Assembly (NCBI RefSeq): GCF_000002985.6
Contig: NC_003283.11
Span: 20,151,501-20,215,500 of the forward strand
Length of the DNA stretch: 64,000 nt
Source: Caenorhabditis elegans
Lineage: Eukaryota; Nematoda; Chromadorea; Rhabditida; Rhabditidae
Direction of reading: 5' to 3'
Positions 1 through 11,322 of this stretch are shown one piece after another (position 1 is the stretch's first letter; each line of letters begins with the position of its first letter). The position numbers were made by a program, and so were the translations under genes. A model generated the notes under the pieces. The model saw nothing but the letters and a program-made list of their open reading frames with translations. It was not told the DNA's origin and made no database searches.

Positions 1-282
1 AAAATTCAAATGCAATATTATTTAAGCAAAATACCTACAAACTCTACTCCGCCTTCGAACTTAAAATATTGGGTATTTTGAATATTCTATAAGTAATTGA
101 GTAGGAATTTTGCCATATGTTCATACTGATTTAAAGAATAAGTCATCACGTTTTATGTCAATTTCAGAAAAATTAGTTAAAAAATAGAAGCTTAAAAATG
201 AAAAGTTAGGTCATGAAATAGTTAATCTCTAATGATTTTTAATGTGACTAAACGTTGTTACTTTAATCTGTCAAATTTACAG

Positions 283-1950
283 GAAGTGGTGTCGCTTGAA
301 TCCAGATCAGATTGCTCTACGTCGTCAGATTCTACCGTGGCTTCTCATATTGTACGTAACTCTTTTTCTCTTTTTTTCTCATAAAATGGAAAAATTATAT
401 GACTTTTTTTCACCAAACATGTAATAATAGCTAAATATTAAAGCGGCAAAAAAGTTTTGACGTTTTTTTTCGTTATTTTTTGAGTTGAATATGGGTGACT
501 TATAGTAGCTGCATTGCATTGGAATCGAACTCACAGCCTCCTGCTCATGAGACGAAGTCACACACCATTCGGCCACAGAACGGTGATTTTGAACTGTTAA
601 AAAGTAAAAAGAAGATTTTACGGAGGGCTTTGTACACGTGAAAACCCTTAACCATAGGGTTCGTGTAGAAAATCAACTGAAATTAGCACTAAACTTTGGA
701 CGCAAATATCTCAAGATCTAGATGTCGGCGGCAAAAATTGTCTCTTATGTTCGAGAAGTACATAAAATCAACTATCCAATGACACCACTTTCGTTTCAAA
801 ACGCCACCCAATAGGTAATGTATTCCCTAGTTAGAAGACGCAAGCAACCTTAATTGAAGAGAAACAGGACAGATTTGCATCGTTTTTTGATACTTTTTTT
901 TTCAAAAAAAGACATTTTTTAGACCATTTTTCCCTGAATAACCATCAATTTCAGCAAGCTCGGCAACGCCAACAAGAACATCCAAACGTGTCGGATGCAC
1001 AGAATTTGAGTGACGTCAGTCGTAGTAATTCATCGGTATGTTATTATCCTTTGATAAAAACTTTGAAGAGAAACAGGACGCTTGTTTTTTTTTTGAGAGG
1101 GTTTTGTATGGCGAGATACCGTATATTCTCTATTAGAGGGGCCATGCCGCATTTATTTCCGGGCTCTGCGCTACTTGCGCACAATTAGAGATTGCCGGAT
1201 TACTAGAGACTGGCGCACTAATTTTCGATAACTAATTTTCATTTTGAGGTGACTACTTACGAGAGTAGTAACTTCAACATTCCCTTATAAAACCTCATAT
1301 TTTATGTGGGAATTTACAAAAATTGTGTATTTTTGCATATCAAAGACAAAAAATTTAAATTTAAATTTATAAAAAATTATTTAAGAAAGAACAAGAATAC
1401 CATGGAAGTAATCGAATATTTGAGGTGACTTTCACAACCAAAAAAAAGCGACTCATAGAGCCTGCCGCACTAATTTTCAAAAAGCCAGTCAGGGTGCCGT
1501 ACCATTAGATACACCGCTTTGATAGAAAATATACGGTTGTAGATTTCCATATGATAAATGAGCTGAATCTGCTATCATGCAGCTAGTGTTATTGGCGAGT
1601 GATTAAAAAACACTAAGTAGTGCCGGAAAAACAACTACGCCATATTGTTCTTGGAGATATATTTTCCAGCGTATTTCGTTCTAGATAGCTGATAGCTGAT
1701 AAGATCAAAACCACCATCATAATGATAGGTTTACAGACACTCAACATAGCATCGTGTTATGGACTCTCAGAAAAGACGATAGATCAGGAAATGAAAATTG
1801 CATACCCCATGAGAATCAGTAAGTAAAGTTTGTTGCAGTTGCAAATTATGTTATGTTAAACCGGAAGTCTGTATAACTGAGTTCGTCGTTCTACCGCTCG
1901 TCGCAGTTGTACTTTGGTGTTCCTTCGTTGACAGATATAACAACAAGTAA
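283..1950 (+). CDS. 3' part of an unidentified spliced gene
   Basis: Four candidate exons keep one reading frame: 283-351 and 955-1035 (both phase 0), 1737-1818, and 1907-1950 ending in TAA. Donors are GTACGT, GTATGT and GTAAGT, and each acceptor ends in a normal AG. The first two exons encode a Ser/Gln-rich, polar stretch (for example STSSDSTVASH and QARQRQQEHPN). The last two encode a short tail ending DRYNNK. No start codon is visible, so the 5' part would lie before the window. I do not recognise a domain. The second intron holds an AT-rich element (about 1120-1530). The long gap before exon 3 makes the last two exons less certain than the first two. Confidence 0.45.
509..583 (-). pseudogene. 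tRNA-Met-like relic
   Basis: On the minus strand there is a Pol III A-box-like stretch (TGGCCGAATGG, 566-576) and a B-box-like stretch (GAGTTCGATTCC, 521-532) at tRNA spacing, with a CTCATGA anticodon-loop-like heptamer between them (anticodon CAT). The acceptor and T stems do not pair well, so this looks like a decayed tRNA or tRNA-derived repeat rather than a working tRNA. It lies in an intron of the first gene, on the opposite strand. Confidence 0.4.
1120..1530. repeat. Degenerate inverted-repeat element
   Basis: The ends are imperfect inverted copies around the sequence ATACCGTATATTCTC on the left and GAAAATATACGG on the right. Internal copies of a GCGCACTAATTTTC-type motif recur. It occupies the intron between candidate exons 2 and 3 of the first gene. 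No coding capacity is seen, which fits a MITE-like relic. Confidence 0.4.
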
Positions 1951-2081
1951 AGGAACTTTATTTTAAACAACTCCCCATTCCATTCCCTCTGGCCTGGGTT
2001 CAGTTAGCCGGCGATGTATGTACCTAGTGCCATTCACTTCAGACATAGTTTGCTGTACTTCTTTTCCTCATTCATAATACG

Positions 2082-2374
2082 ATGAAGTATTTAGAGAGTG
2101 TCCTTGAGAATTTTTATCATACGCATGTCCCTCACTATAATATCACACACAATTGGTACAACGCTTCGAAAAGGACGAGGATCATGAGACTTATTGAATT
2201 GGATTTGGATGCGTTGAAGAAAGCCGTGGAAACGAAGCCTTTCCAAACCACCCGTGAGATGTCAACCGCACTGATCTCATCAAACCAATTGTACGGGGCT
2301 TGAAAGCTCTTGGAAAGAAGAAACGTATGGGTCGATTCGTACCTCACACTTTAGCACAAACCAACCATCTTTAA
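2082..2374 (+). pseudogene. mariner-type transposase N-terminal relic
   Basis: The translation ends in a region resembling the helix-turn-helix of mariner transposases (ELDLDALKKAVETKPFQTT, then after a frame change GLKALGKKKRMGRFVPH). The first part stays in frame up to about 2300, where TGA intervenes. The second part reads in another frame from about 2275 to the TAA at 2372. The DDE/D catalytic region is absent. This is a truncated and frameshifted copy, so it cannot make a working enzyme. Confidence 0.7.
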
Positions 2375-2437
2375 GTGGATGATTTCCTTTTCTTCCTCAC
2401 TTACCACGATGGGTCTCACCACGATGGGTCTTTATAA

Positions 2438-2735
2438 TTTGAATTCCCGCCAAAACATTTTTGTAAAATTAAAATTTGAATTCCCGCCAAAATATTTTTG
2501 AAAAATTAAAATTTGAATTCCCGCCAATATATTTTTGAAAAATTAAAATTTGAATTCCCGCCAAAATATTTTTGTAAAATTAAAATTTGAATTCCCGCCA
2601 AAATATTTTTGTAAAATTAAAATTTGAATTCCCGCCAAAATATTATTGAAAAATTAAAATTTGAATTCCCGCCAATATATTTTTGAAAAATTAAAATTTG
2701 AATTCCCGCCAAAATATTTTTGAAAAATTAAAATT
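2438..2735. repeat. 37-bp tandem repeat, about 8 copies
   Basis: The unit GAATTCCCGCCAAAATATTT plus a run of TGAAAAATTAAAATTT-type sequence recurs with a 37-bp period (GAATTC at 2441, 2478, 2515 and onward). Copies differ by a few substitutions. There are no unique spacers. The array ends directly against the CRE hairpin. Related GAATTTCCCGCCAAA repeats occur near 19-20 kb and 42.9-43.1 kb. Confidence 0.9.
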
Positions 2736-2738
2736 GTG

Positions 2739-2788
2739 TGACGTCACAAACAAATTTGTTTTTGTTTCCAAATTTGTTTGTGACGTCA
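2739..2788. promoter_or_regulatory. Perfect hairpin with two CRE-type sites
   Basis: Two 20-bp arms (2739-2758 and 2769-2788) are exact reverse complements around a 10-bp T-rich spacer. Each arm begins or ends with the palindrome TGACGTCA, the classical CREB/ATF site, so the structure carries two identical sites about 40 bp apart. A TATATATA-like stretch follows at about 2811-2818 and the Lon-like gene starts about 310 bp downstream. A promoter role is inferred from position and motif only. Confidence 0.5.
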
Positions 2789-3096
2789 GAGACATACGGA
2801 ATAGCGCTTTATATATAGTAATGATAAATAATCAGACATCAAACAAAACACATTTGCAACATAAATAGGAACAAAAGATCCTTTAAAGCAAAATAACAGT
2901 CAATTTGTTACGTTGAAAAATAATGCTCACGAAAAAATCTTGAAAAAGACGCGATGCGTGTTGTTAAGGTAAAAAAGCGTGGAGAAATGCGGGGAAAAAC
3001 GAATATGTGCGTAGATGTGTAGAGAGTGGCGGAGATATGCGCTAGAAATGTGGAGAAGTGCACCAGAGACTTGCCGGTTGTTGCCGAGAAGTCAAA

Positions 3097-3942
3097 ATGT
3101 TTCAAAAAACTGCATGTACACGCCGAATAAAACGAGAAATTTCAGCGTGTTCCTGGGTCAATTACAAAGAATTGAAATTTGAGTTTGCCGGAAAAAGAAA
3201 TGACGACAAAGAATCAGTTGCAATAACAGCTTTCGAGGCTGTTATGAAGCATATGTCGTTGAAAGAAAAGAAAGTGGACAGGATGATTTTGTTGCAATTT
3301 GAAACACTCGTTCGAATGAGAGGAAATAGTGGAGGAGTCGCTGCTGCAATAGCGATTGAAGCAGCAATTCTTGGAATACGTATACCAAATTCTATTGCGG
3401 TGACTGGCGCAATAAATGAAGAGGGCGAAGTGCTCCCTGTAAGTTCTTAACTTTTATTTGAAAAAATCCAACCTAGGACTTTCATGGGAGAAAGGTGTGG
3501 GTTTGGGGGCTTACGACTACAGAAAACCTGTCCACCTCACGCCGGCCTCCTCGCCTCCGATCTGAAAAATTAAATACAAGACTCTTTTTAGAACACTTTT
3601 TCTTCCAAGCGTTTCAAAAACTAGTAAAACAATGGCTTATTTTCAGGTGAGTGATATTGTCGACATGGTCACGCATTGCTTCGATGAGAACATTGAATCC
3701 GTGATTGTACCGCTTTCTAACGACTCTGAAATTCCGGAGCAACTAAAACTCAGAGTTGAAGTCCACCCAGTGAAAGATCTGTCAGAAGCAATGAAAATCA
3801 TCAGGTATTAACTCACTTTATTCCTATTCATCTTCCCTGTTTACAAATAGAATCCCGTTGACACTTATTTGCCACAAAGTAATCTCCTTATTCCAGAGAC
3901 TGTGCTCAAAAGACAGGTGCAACTGCAAACAATAAAACATGA
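3097..3942 (+). CDS. Stand-alone Lon proteolytic-domain-like protein
   Basis: Three exons (3097-3438, 3647-3804, 3897-3942) give 181 residues. The protein aligns along its length with the C-terminal proteolytic (S16) domain of Lon. About residues 75-114 carry the core RGNSGGVAAAIAIEAAILG, including the Ser-containing loop, followed by the VTGAINEEGEVLPV strand. Exon 2 matches the Lon segment that ends in the V-P-V-x-D-L-x-E-A region. In Lon the strand after VLP is followed by G-G-x-K with the catalytic Lys. Here it reads V-S-D-I-V-D-M, so the Lys is missing. No AAA+ ATPase is encoded nearby. Start: the first ATG after the upstream stops; an upstream exon cannot be excluded. Probably a non-catalytic Lon-P-fold protein; function unknown. 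Confidence 0.7.
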
Positions 3943-4075
3943 TCCAAGCGAGTCAAACACTTCTTCATTCGTCCGCTCATCTTCAAGTACCAGAACTTAT
4001 ACCATATTTGCCCATATTTATACCATACCCATATTTGAGAAATAAATTTACGGAATTTTTGTTTTTTAATTTTCA

Positions 4076-4342
4076 GGCGCGTGTTTAATTTATGGGGATA
4101 GCCGCGTTTTAAAGGTATCTGTACGATTTTGGACGGATTTGTAGAGAAATATTTTCTCTTTTTTGACAAACATAATCGAATCGCTCGCGGGCGGTCGCTC
4201 GAGTTGGCACGGTGCCAGCTAGTTAGAGACGCGTTGGGTCTCGCCACGAGCGCGCTTAGGCGCGTGTTTAATTCACGGGGAAAACCTGTTTTAAAGGTAT
4301 CTGTACGATTTTGGACGGATTTGTAGAGAAATATTTTCTCTA
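4076..4342. repeat. Direct repeat of about 85 bp around a GC-rich core
   Basis: The stretch starting GGCGCGTGTTTAATT and ending GAAATATTTTCTC occurs at 4076-4158 and again at 4260-4342, with the TGTACGATTTTGGACGGATT section identical. The core between the copies is GC-rich, with a GGCACGGTGCC palindrome and the TGGGTCTCGCCACGA motif also seen around 2400-2430. It looks like a dispersed repeat. Confidence 0.65.
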
Positions 4343-5698
4343 CCTACTGTATGTAATTTTGTGCAAAATATATTTCCAAAAAACGCTATTCTTGTCGAAA
4401 CTCAAAAAAAAAACACGAAAAAACTCGTGTCCACAATGTTTTAGTGTACAAATTTGATATGAAATGGTACGGAATGTTAATAATTTTGTTCGTATATGAC
4501 TCCGATTAATCGACTTCTTTAGTTTGTGTAGTTTGCTACATTTTCAACAAAGTTATGATTGTTTAAACGAAATTTGGCAAAAATTTCAACCCATAAAAAA
4601 TCCAATTCAACGCCAACAAAAAGTCGCGGAAGCAATGTATCGGTCTAAAATATTACATAGAATCCTAATTTCAGAATAGCTTTGCTCTATCATGCATATA
4701 TGTTAGGCTCGTTTTTTTTCTGCTGTAAATAATTTTTATATGTTTTTTAAATGACCTAAATCTTTTTACGTTGACATCTACTGATAAGCAACTTCAAGTT
4801 TGAGCAAGATACAGAAACATTTCATCCAAAGGATCTATAGAATTGCGGTAGTTGGAACATCGTATGCAAAATACTCTTTTTGAGCTAGCTTTATATACGC
4901 GAAATAATTTTTATAATTTTTATGTTAGTAAAAAGTGAACGTTTATGATAATTTACTGACTATTTTACAAAAGGAGAGAAGAAGGTGGCAAAAAGGTGGG
5001 AGGAAGGGGGGACTGCCACAAAAGTGGGAAGAAAGTAAACACGAGTTGCCGACTACTTTGGCTGAAAATGGTTTTGCTTTCTTAGTTAATTTTTTTCAAA
5101 ATCTTTTGTGTGTTTCACAAAAAGTAGGTGGGTAAGGGTATACAAACTTTTATTAGATCTGCACAGCGCCTTAGAAACGGATTTCGATTTAAATTGCTAC
5201 AGTCATCTCACATCGGAGCGCGCTTGCAAAATTTGCAGTTCTTTCACGAAATTTCGAAGTTTTTCGAGGTTTTTTTTTTCGATTTTGCACGATTTTCACA
5301 GTTTAAAAGAATATTTTTTTCCACGTAACACAACTAACATTTGTAGGCAAATATTTTTCCTTCAATTTGAATGCAAAACTAAGATAAAATGGACAGTATT
5401 GGTGGAGTTTATGTCATATTAATTCAGAAAAACTGATTTTTCAACAGAATTGGTTTCAGAAATATTTATATTGAAGACAAAAACGTTAAAAAATTTTCAT
5501 TTAAGGTATTTCTGATTAGCAGCAATTAATTGATTAACGAAACAAAGTAATGAAAACCTAAAACAGGTTCTAAAAATTTATTTATATCTTGTTCAATTTT
5601 TCAGAGTTTTAAAGCAATTTTGAGCGTTTAAATGCATATTTTTGCCTAATCGGTATCATAAAATTATCATTAGGCTGATAAATTTTACTAGAACTTTC

Positions 5699-5785
5699 AT
5701 ATATTGATATATATTTCATATTATTGATATATATATATGATATATATTGATATATATTTCATATATCATATATTTTCATATATCC
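5699..5785. repeat. AT-rich TATATTGATATA repeat
   Basis: TATATTGATATATATTTCAT-like units are repeated, with self-complementary ATATAT runs. Low-complexity DNA. Confidence 0.8.
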
Positions 5786-5809
5786 ACGTGAAAGAAAACA
5801 TTTATTTTC

Positions 5810-6490
5810 CCCTCTGTCATTGTTTGTTTTGTTGCGTTCAAAGGAGTTATCAATTTTCAAAAAAAAAGCGGTAGTTCGCGTTTAAAAAAACATAAAACTT
5901 TATCAGCTATGATTTCCTCACCGCTCCGTCACTGTCTCCGTTTTTGCGGATGGACAAAACTGATGACGAAATGGTATCCAAGAAATCGGAAACGACCTGT
6001 TGGAAGGCCTCCGATGGGATAGTCCGACGCTCTGAGGTAATTACCATATGGGATATGTGCGATGACATCATCTACCCAAGCACAAGCCCGATAAGCTTGA
6101 AAAACTGTGATCCGCGTCATAATCCGAAGCGAAGAACGGATTCACTAAGTATTGAAAAGGGCTGCTTACAACCCTATTCAATACTTATTCAATACTGTTA
6201 GGGCTAGTCCTTTCAGTGGGGCCGGCGGAACCACGAAAGTGTCATGGACTGCCAAACAACTACATGTCGCACTGCGTTTTTCAATGCGTGAAGAGGCTCA
6301 CGTCAAGTCAGTGAAGAAAAATAAAAAGCATTTCCGTTCCCTCCTGTCACTGTTTGTTCTGTTTTGTTGTATAACGAGTTATCAATTTTCTTTTAAAAAA
6401 AATAGCGATAGTTGGCGTTTTTAGAAAATAGATAAACGCCCTTGTCAGCTATCATTTCCTCACCGCTCCACCTCTATCTCCATATTTGCT
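5810..6490. repeat. Pair of about 130-bp direct repeats
   Basis: 5810-5945 and 6347-6490 share blocks such as GAGTTATCAATTTTC, GCGGTAGTTCGCGTTT (GCGATAGTTGGCGTTT in the second copy) and ATTTCCTCACCGCTCC. The spacing suggests a local tandem duplication in which the sequence between was retained. Confidence 0.6.
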
Positions 6491-7025
6491 CAGCCAATTA
6501 AAATTGAATATTGAATTCCCGCCTCTGCTATCTAAAAAATGCTGCCTTCCACATTTGACGAGACTTCCTTTGCCCACATTCAGAATCTTCATTTCACCAA
6601 ACATGTGCCGCGTTTCATTGCACTGATAAGCACATTGGGTTCCAAGTTAGTTGTTTGCGTACCCGGCATTTAAGCTGACGACACATTTTTTTCGTTGAGT
6701 TTTTCAATGTTTAACTCGAAATTCTTGTTTTTATTCGATAAAAAATGCAAGTTTCAGCTCAATATTCTCAAAAAAATCCTTGAATACAGCTCTAAGAGAA
6801 CATTAAATTTAATCTTTTTCTAGGTGTGCGGCTAAATTTGAGTGTTTCCCAAAGAGGCGCGTGACGACCAGCTCAATGTTTTGTTGCATTTCGATATTAA
6901 AAATTATGGATGCAAATGAAAACTTTTTCACCCGATATTCTCTTTGATAAGGCTTTTACCGTTGCTTTTCTCTTGTTTAATGCCAATACATGTTCTATGT
7001 ATTTAAAATTCTAAGATTTCAGAAC

Positions 7026-10000
7026 ATGGACACATCCCAAAAGTATCGCTCGAACAACGAAGTGGATTCACCACAGATCGAACATGACAAGCAAGCCTTG
7101 CCTAGCATCGAGAGTTTGTATTGGGGTTTACAACAAAATCAACAGATCCAAGGAATTGAACAAACCGGAGAGCCTAATGGGGACAACCAACCGCCGCAAT
7201 TGGTTATAGATCAACTGAGTTATGACCAACAGCAGCAGCAGCCGAAGCAAAATTGTTTCGATACACATGGAAATATGGATGATAACAGAGGTCTGTACAA
7301 TCTCCCACAAGGAGCAGAAAATGGATCCGGACACCTTGTCGCGACTGAATCCCATCAGCTTCACCCACCGAACTATAACCTGCAGCAAGCACAAACACCG
7401 CCTCCGACTAGACATTCACAGTATGTGGATGCGGCTCCTCAAGCATATGGATCCGGACAACTTGTCCCGGAAAATCAGCGGCAACCGGAATCGGCTCCAG
7501 ATCGGCCATATCAAATTATGAATGTGGGTTGTAATCCCCAGTCTGCACAGCAGGTTAGTTAAGTTACTACTTTTTTAAACGATTTTGAAAATTCTTCACC
7601 TCATTACACAAATTGAGTCAATTTTCAAAGAAGTTCAGCATGCTCAAATGGAGATTCCCACCATGTCTCATCAACTCATTGGAACATGCCACAATTGGCA
7701 ATCGGGCAGCCAGCAAGGGACTTCACAGAATCGGAAGGACTTCGCTGGAATGCAAAGTTGCTATGGAAAGGATCAGCACCACCAATCTGCTCTAAATGGA
7801 TACCATCAACTGCAAGCTCAGCCGAATTTGTATCCACAACATGTGAGCAACCAACGGCCGCAATGGGCTATGGATCAACTGGGTTATTACCAACAGCATC
7901 AGCAACAAGGCCCAACGTGGTCTGATCAGAATGGAAATGAGGGTGATAACGGAGGTCTGTACAATCACCCTCAAGGAGCAGAAAATGGATCCGGACACCT
8001 TGCCGCGACTGAATCCCATCAGCTGCTTCCACCGAGCAATAACCTGCAGCAAGTCCAAATACCGGCTCCGACTAGACATTCACAGTATGTGGGTGCGTCT
8101 CATCTAGCATATGGATCCGGACAACTTGTTCCGGAAAATCAGCTGCAACCGGAACCGGCTCCAGATCGGTCATATCGAAAAATGAATGTGGGTTGTAATT
8201 CCCAGTATGCACAGCAGGTTAGTTAAATTACTACTTTTTTGAACGATTTTGAAAATTCTTCACCTCATTACACAAATTGAGTCAAACTTCAAAAAAATTC
8301 AGCACGCTCAAATGGATCAAGTCATTGGAACATGCCACAATTGTCAATCGGACAGCCAGCAAGGGACCTCACAAAATCGGGATAACTTAGCTGGTATGAA
8401 AGGTTGCTGTGTAAAGGATCAGTACCACGAACCTGCTCCAAGTGGTTACCATCCACCACAAGCTCAGTCAAACTGCTATCCGAACCATCCGCCTAATCCG
8501 AATATGAATGCAGGAGATCAAGACAGACAGCATGTACAACTGGTTAGTTAAGTAAATTGGCGGTACACATTTCAGAGAAGATTTTGAAGAGCTAGGTTAA
8601 ATTTTGCCCAGATCTTGAATCACGTTTCTTTATTTCTTGCGCGGTACCTTTTTATTCAAGATCCGCAATCTATTGATTATTATTTCAGAATTTCTACACT
8701 GATCCAGGCTTTCAACAAAATTCCCATGTTCCGTATGAAATGCAGCAAGGTTTTCAAACAACGGGCATGCAAGGTAGCTATCAGCAAAATAATCAGCCGG
8801 AGTTATTATTCGATTCGAATAATGGTAATGCCAAGAAAGAAAATGTTTCTGACTATTAACTTTTAATTTCAGGTAACCAAACGGTTAACAACGCTCCAAA
8901 TGGAAATTACCAAGAACCAGTCTATCCATTGCTGCAAGAAGGACCTACCTGGAATAACAATGATAATCATGGTAGGAAAAGTTGTTCGTACTTCAAAAAC
9001 TAAACTTTTACAGACTACTTCCCCAGCGATGACTCAATGTCACAAACATCACAAGAACCTGTTTCAGTTGAATCCATCAGGAAAAAGGTTCGGTAAATGT
9101 TGGAAAGTATTAGTGAATTAACTTTTCTATTTCAGACAAAGCGTGCAAAAAACAAATTGGAAGCAAGAAAGAGTCTACAAAAGAAGAAAGATGACTTAAA
9201 AGCGAGCCGGAAGAGCTGGGAAGAGGTGAAAATCAATCATAACAATATTCTAAGCAGCAATAACTCTAACGAAGAAAATATCAAAACTGCATTCGACCAG
9301 GTTCTATATCCATGCTTCACAAATCAGCAAGTAATCGGAACGTTTAACATCATTCGAAGTTATGATGAGGTGCAGGAGGGCTTTGCACAATTCGAAAATG
9401 ATAAACAAAATATCATTAGTAAAGTGGATTATTTGATGAAAACTGATCGAAATCTGAAAAAGCTGAGAATGGCCAAGGAGGTATCAGAAAAACAATGGGA
9501 ACAGTTTGAAACTGACAAGAAAAACAGAAAAGAGGATGACAAGAAAAACAAAATAAATGGAGGAAACAAATTGAATGTAAAAAATAATGTCAGTATTTCA
9601 AACTCAAAGTCCGACGATTTTCAGGGAAAAACAAAAATTGTCAGTTCAATAACAATTGCAACCCGCTGTAGTCGGTCAAAAGACAAAAAGGAAACTGATG
9701 CTTTCAAACACGATGCGAAAGTTCTGAAATTTGTGAGTGACTATTGAAATATTAGTATCCATATGTTTTTCTTTTTTTTAGGAAAGCTCGAAACAAACGC
9801 AAATCAAGTTATGTCTGAAAAAGTACTGTGACAAGTTTTATCCGGGTGTTCGAATGTTGTTGCAACACAATTGGAAATTCTTAAGGGATAATGCACTACA
9901 CAGCGGACAAAGTGTGCAGCTGGAGAAATTGATCGAATGTCTGAAGACTTTCCACTTAACGGAGCACGCTGAAAAAGAGCATAATTTGGAAAACTCTTGA
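7026..10000 (+). CDS. Q/N-rich prion-like protein with duplicated exons
   Basis: Eight exons (7026-7553, 7639-8217, 8303-8542, 8689-8824, 8873-8971, 9014-9087, 9136-9732, 9782-10000) give 823 residues in one frame ending in TGA. The first roughly 540 residues are rich in Gln, Asn, Pro, Gly and Tyr, like Caenorhabditis pqn-type prion-like proteins. From about residue 525 the protein is Lys/Glu-rich, with a probable coiled coil (LEARKSLQKKKDDLKASRKS) and a basic, non-repetitive C-terminus with several Cys. I recognise no catalytic domain. The start follows TTTCAG directly (TTTCAG AAC ATG), a usual trans-splice context. Exons 1-3 share repeated segments, including LYN-PQGAENGSGHL and YGSGQLVPENQ, and introns 1 and 2 are nearly identical. 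The donor after exon 6 (AAAAAG/gttcgg) is weak but is the only one that keeps the frame. Confidence 0.8.
7128..8542 (+). repeat. Tandem partial duplication of exon plus intron
   Basis: The end of exon 1 (7128-7553) matches the end of exon 2 (7795-8217). The start of exon 2 (7639-7830) matches the start of exon 3 (8303-8500). The two 85-nt introns (7554-7638, 8218-8302) differ at only a few bases. This is the pattern expected of unequal exchange with a unit of about 664 bp. Confidence 0.85.
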
Positions 10001-11322
10001 CATTCTCATTTTTAACTCCATTATTGTTTCTCATAGCGAACTTTCATATTAATATATCAAAATTATAATCTAACAATTCGTGTTGTTTTAAAACCTTTTC
10101 TTTTGCCTGCATATTTTATTCATTTTCTCTCTCAAACGCAAGATAAACTCTTACGGGTTTTTTCAAATGTTTTAAATGTATTTATCTCAACCCGATGCTC
10201 ATATGTATGTGTTGTGTGGTCCTGCGCACACTGAAAATTTTTGAACGTTTCTCCATTGTTCCTACTTAACGGCGTATGACATTTTTTGAAAGACAGACAA
10301 ATATGAAGTCTCCAAGTTATTAAAATTTCTAAAAATAAACTTTTGGGCATTTTAACCAAACCGCACACAGTACTGTTGTGAATCATATATCATGTCAAAG
10401 TTGGTAATACTTTTGTTTGTGTCCAATGTTTGGTCCTTCGCTGTAATGCATATTTTTGTCTCTCTCTCTTCTCAACACACTCTCTCGCCCTAACAGGTCA
10501 ATTTTCAGCGCTCAAAAGTCTTGTGCTCATAATTTGCACGTAACAGCCTTCTATGCGTTTTTATTAATTGCTTATTTTTGGTATGGCTGTCTTTTTTTTC
10601 TCCTGAATTAAAATTTTAACTATTTGAGGGTTGATACAACCGCAAGTGATAATTTTCTATAGCGAAGGCAGATAATGCTCCTTTTCTACAACTGAATACA
10701 ATTCAGAACCGTATCGTAAACTAAAAATTAGGTGAATTTACTGTGAAAATATTAAAAATTGGCACAGTTGAATAGATTTTTTAAAATTTGAGATCGATCA
10801 TGAATTGTAATTTGTTGCTTGATACAGATCTCTGATTTCATCTGTTTAATATGCATTTGCTTTTTAGTCTTACTCAACCTGCAAATTGATTTCTTCATTG
10901 TCAAATTATCTTATATTATATTTCTCTCCTCCTTTTTTGCATCTCAATTTAGAGACGTACATTTTCTGGGTTCGTCTTGTTTCACAAATTTATTTAACTT
11001 TTAAAATTCAATGGTACTGCAGTTGAATTACATTATCAAGTTAAATAAATCAATTCAATCAATTCTTATCACGGATTTTTTCCACATTTTTGAAAATTTC
11101 ATCACACCGTTGTCATTTCAACGCTCGACTCTTCATTTCATCATGCCTGATTGAGACAACATTTATTTTTCAACTGAACTGTTTTTTAAATAATTCCAAC
11201 ATGAATAGGATGGAGGCATATCAAAAGGGCACATAAACTTCGGGGAAGGGATATACGACAAAGTTGTAAAATCAGATAGATTTTGGAGGAGTTGGCCACC
11301 ATCAACGATTGACTGTCAATGT
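10001..11322. other. Intergenic, no gene seen
   Basis: AT-rich DNA with a CTCTCTCTCTTCTCAACACA stretch near 10460-10495. I see no supported exon, RNA gene or clear repeat here. Confidence 0.5.

Larger units (their letters stand above)
3943..7025. other. Gene-poor interval with local repeats
   Basis: No convincing gene is visible. It contains an 85-bp direct repeat (4076-4342), an AT microsatellite near 5699-5785, and a roughly 130-bp imperfect direct repeat at 5810-5945 and 6347-6490. An open frame at 5950-6201 (starting MDKTDDEMVSKK) has no recognisable domain and weak splice context. It may be a gene fragment between the two direct repeats. Confidence 0.5.

Noticed and set aside
2438-2735. 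CRISPR-like regular repeats
   Set aside because: Pure tandem array with no unique spacers, in eukaryotic DNA.
5950-6201. 84-residue open frame (MDKTDDEMVSKK)
   Set aside because: No recognisable domain, partner exons or trans-splice site. Mentioned only in the interval note.
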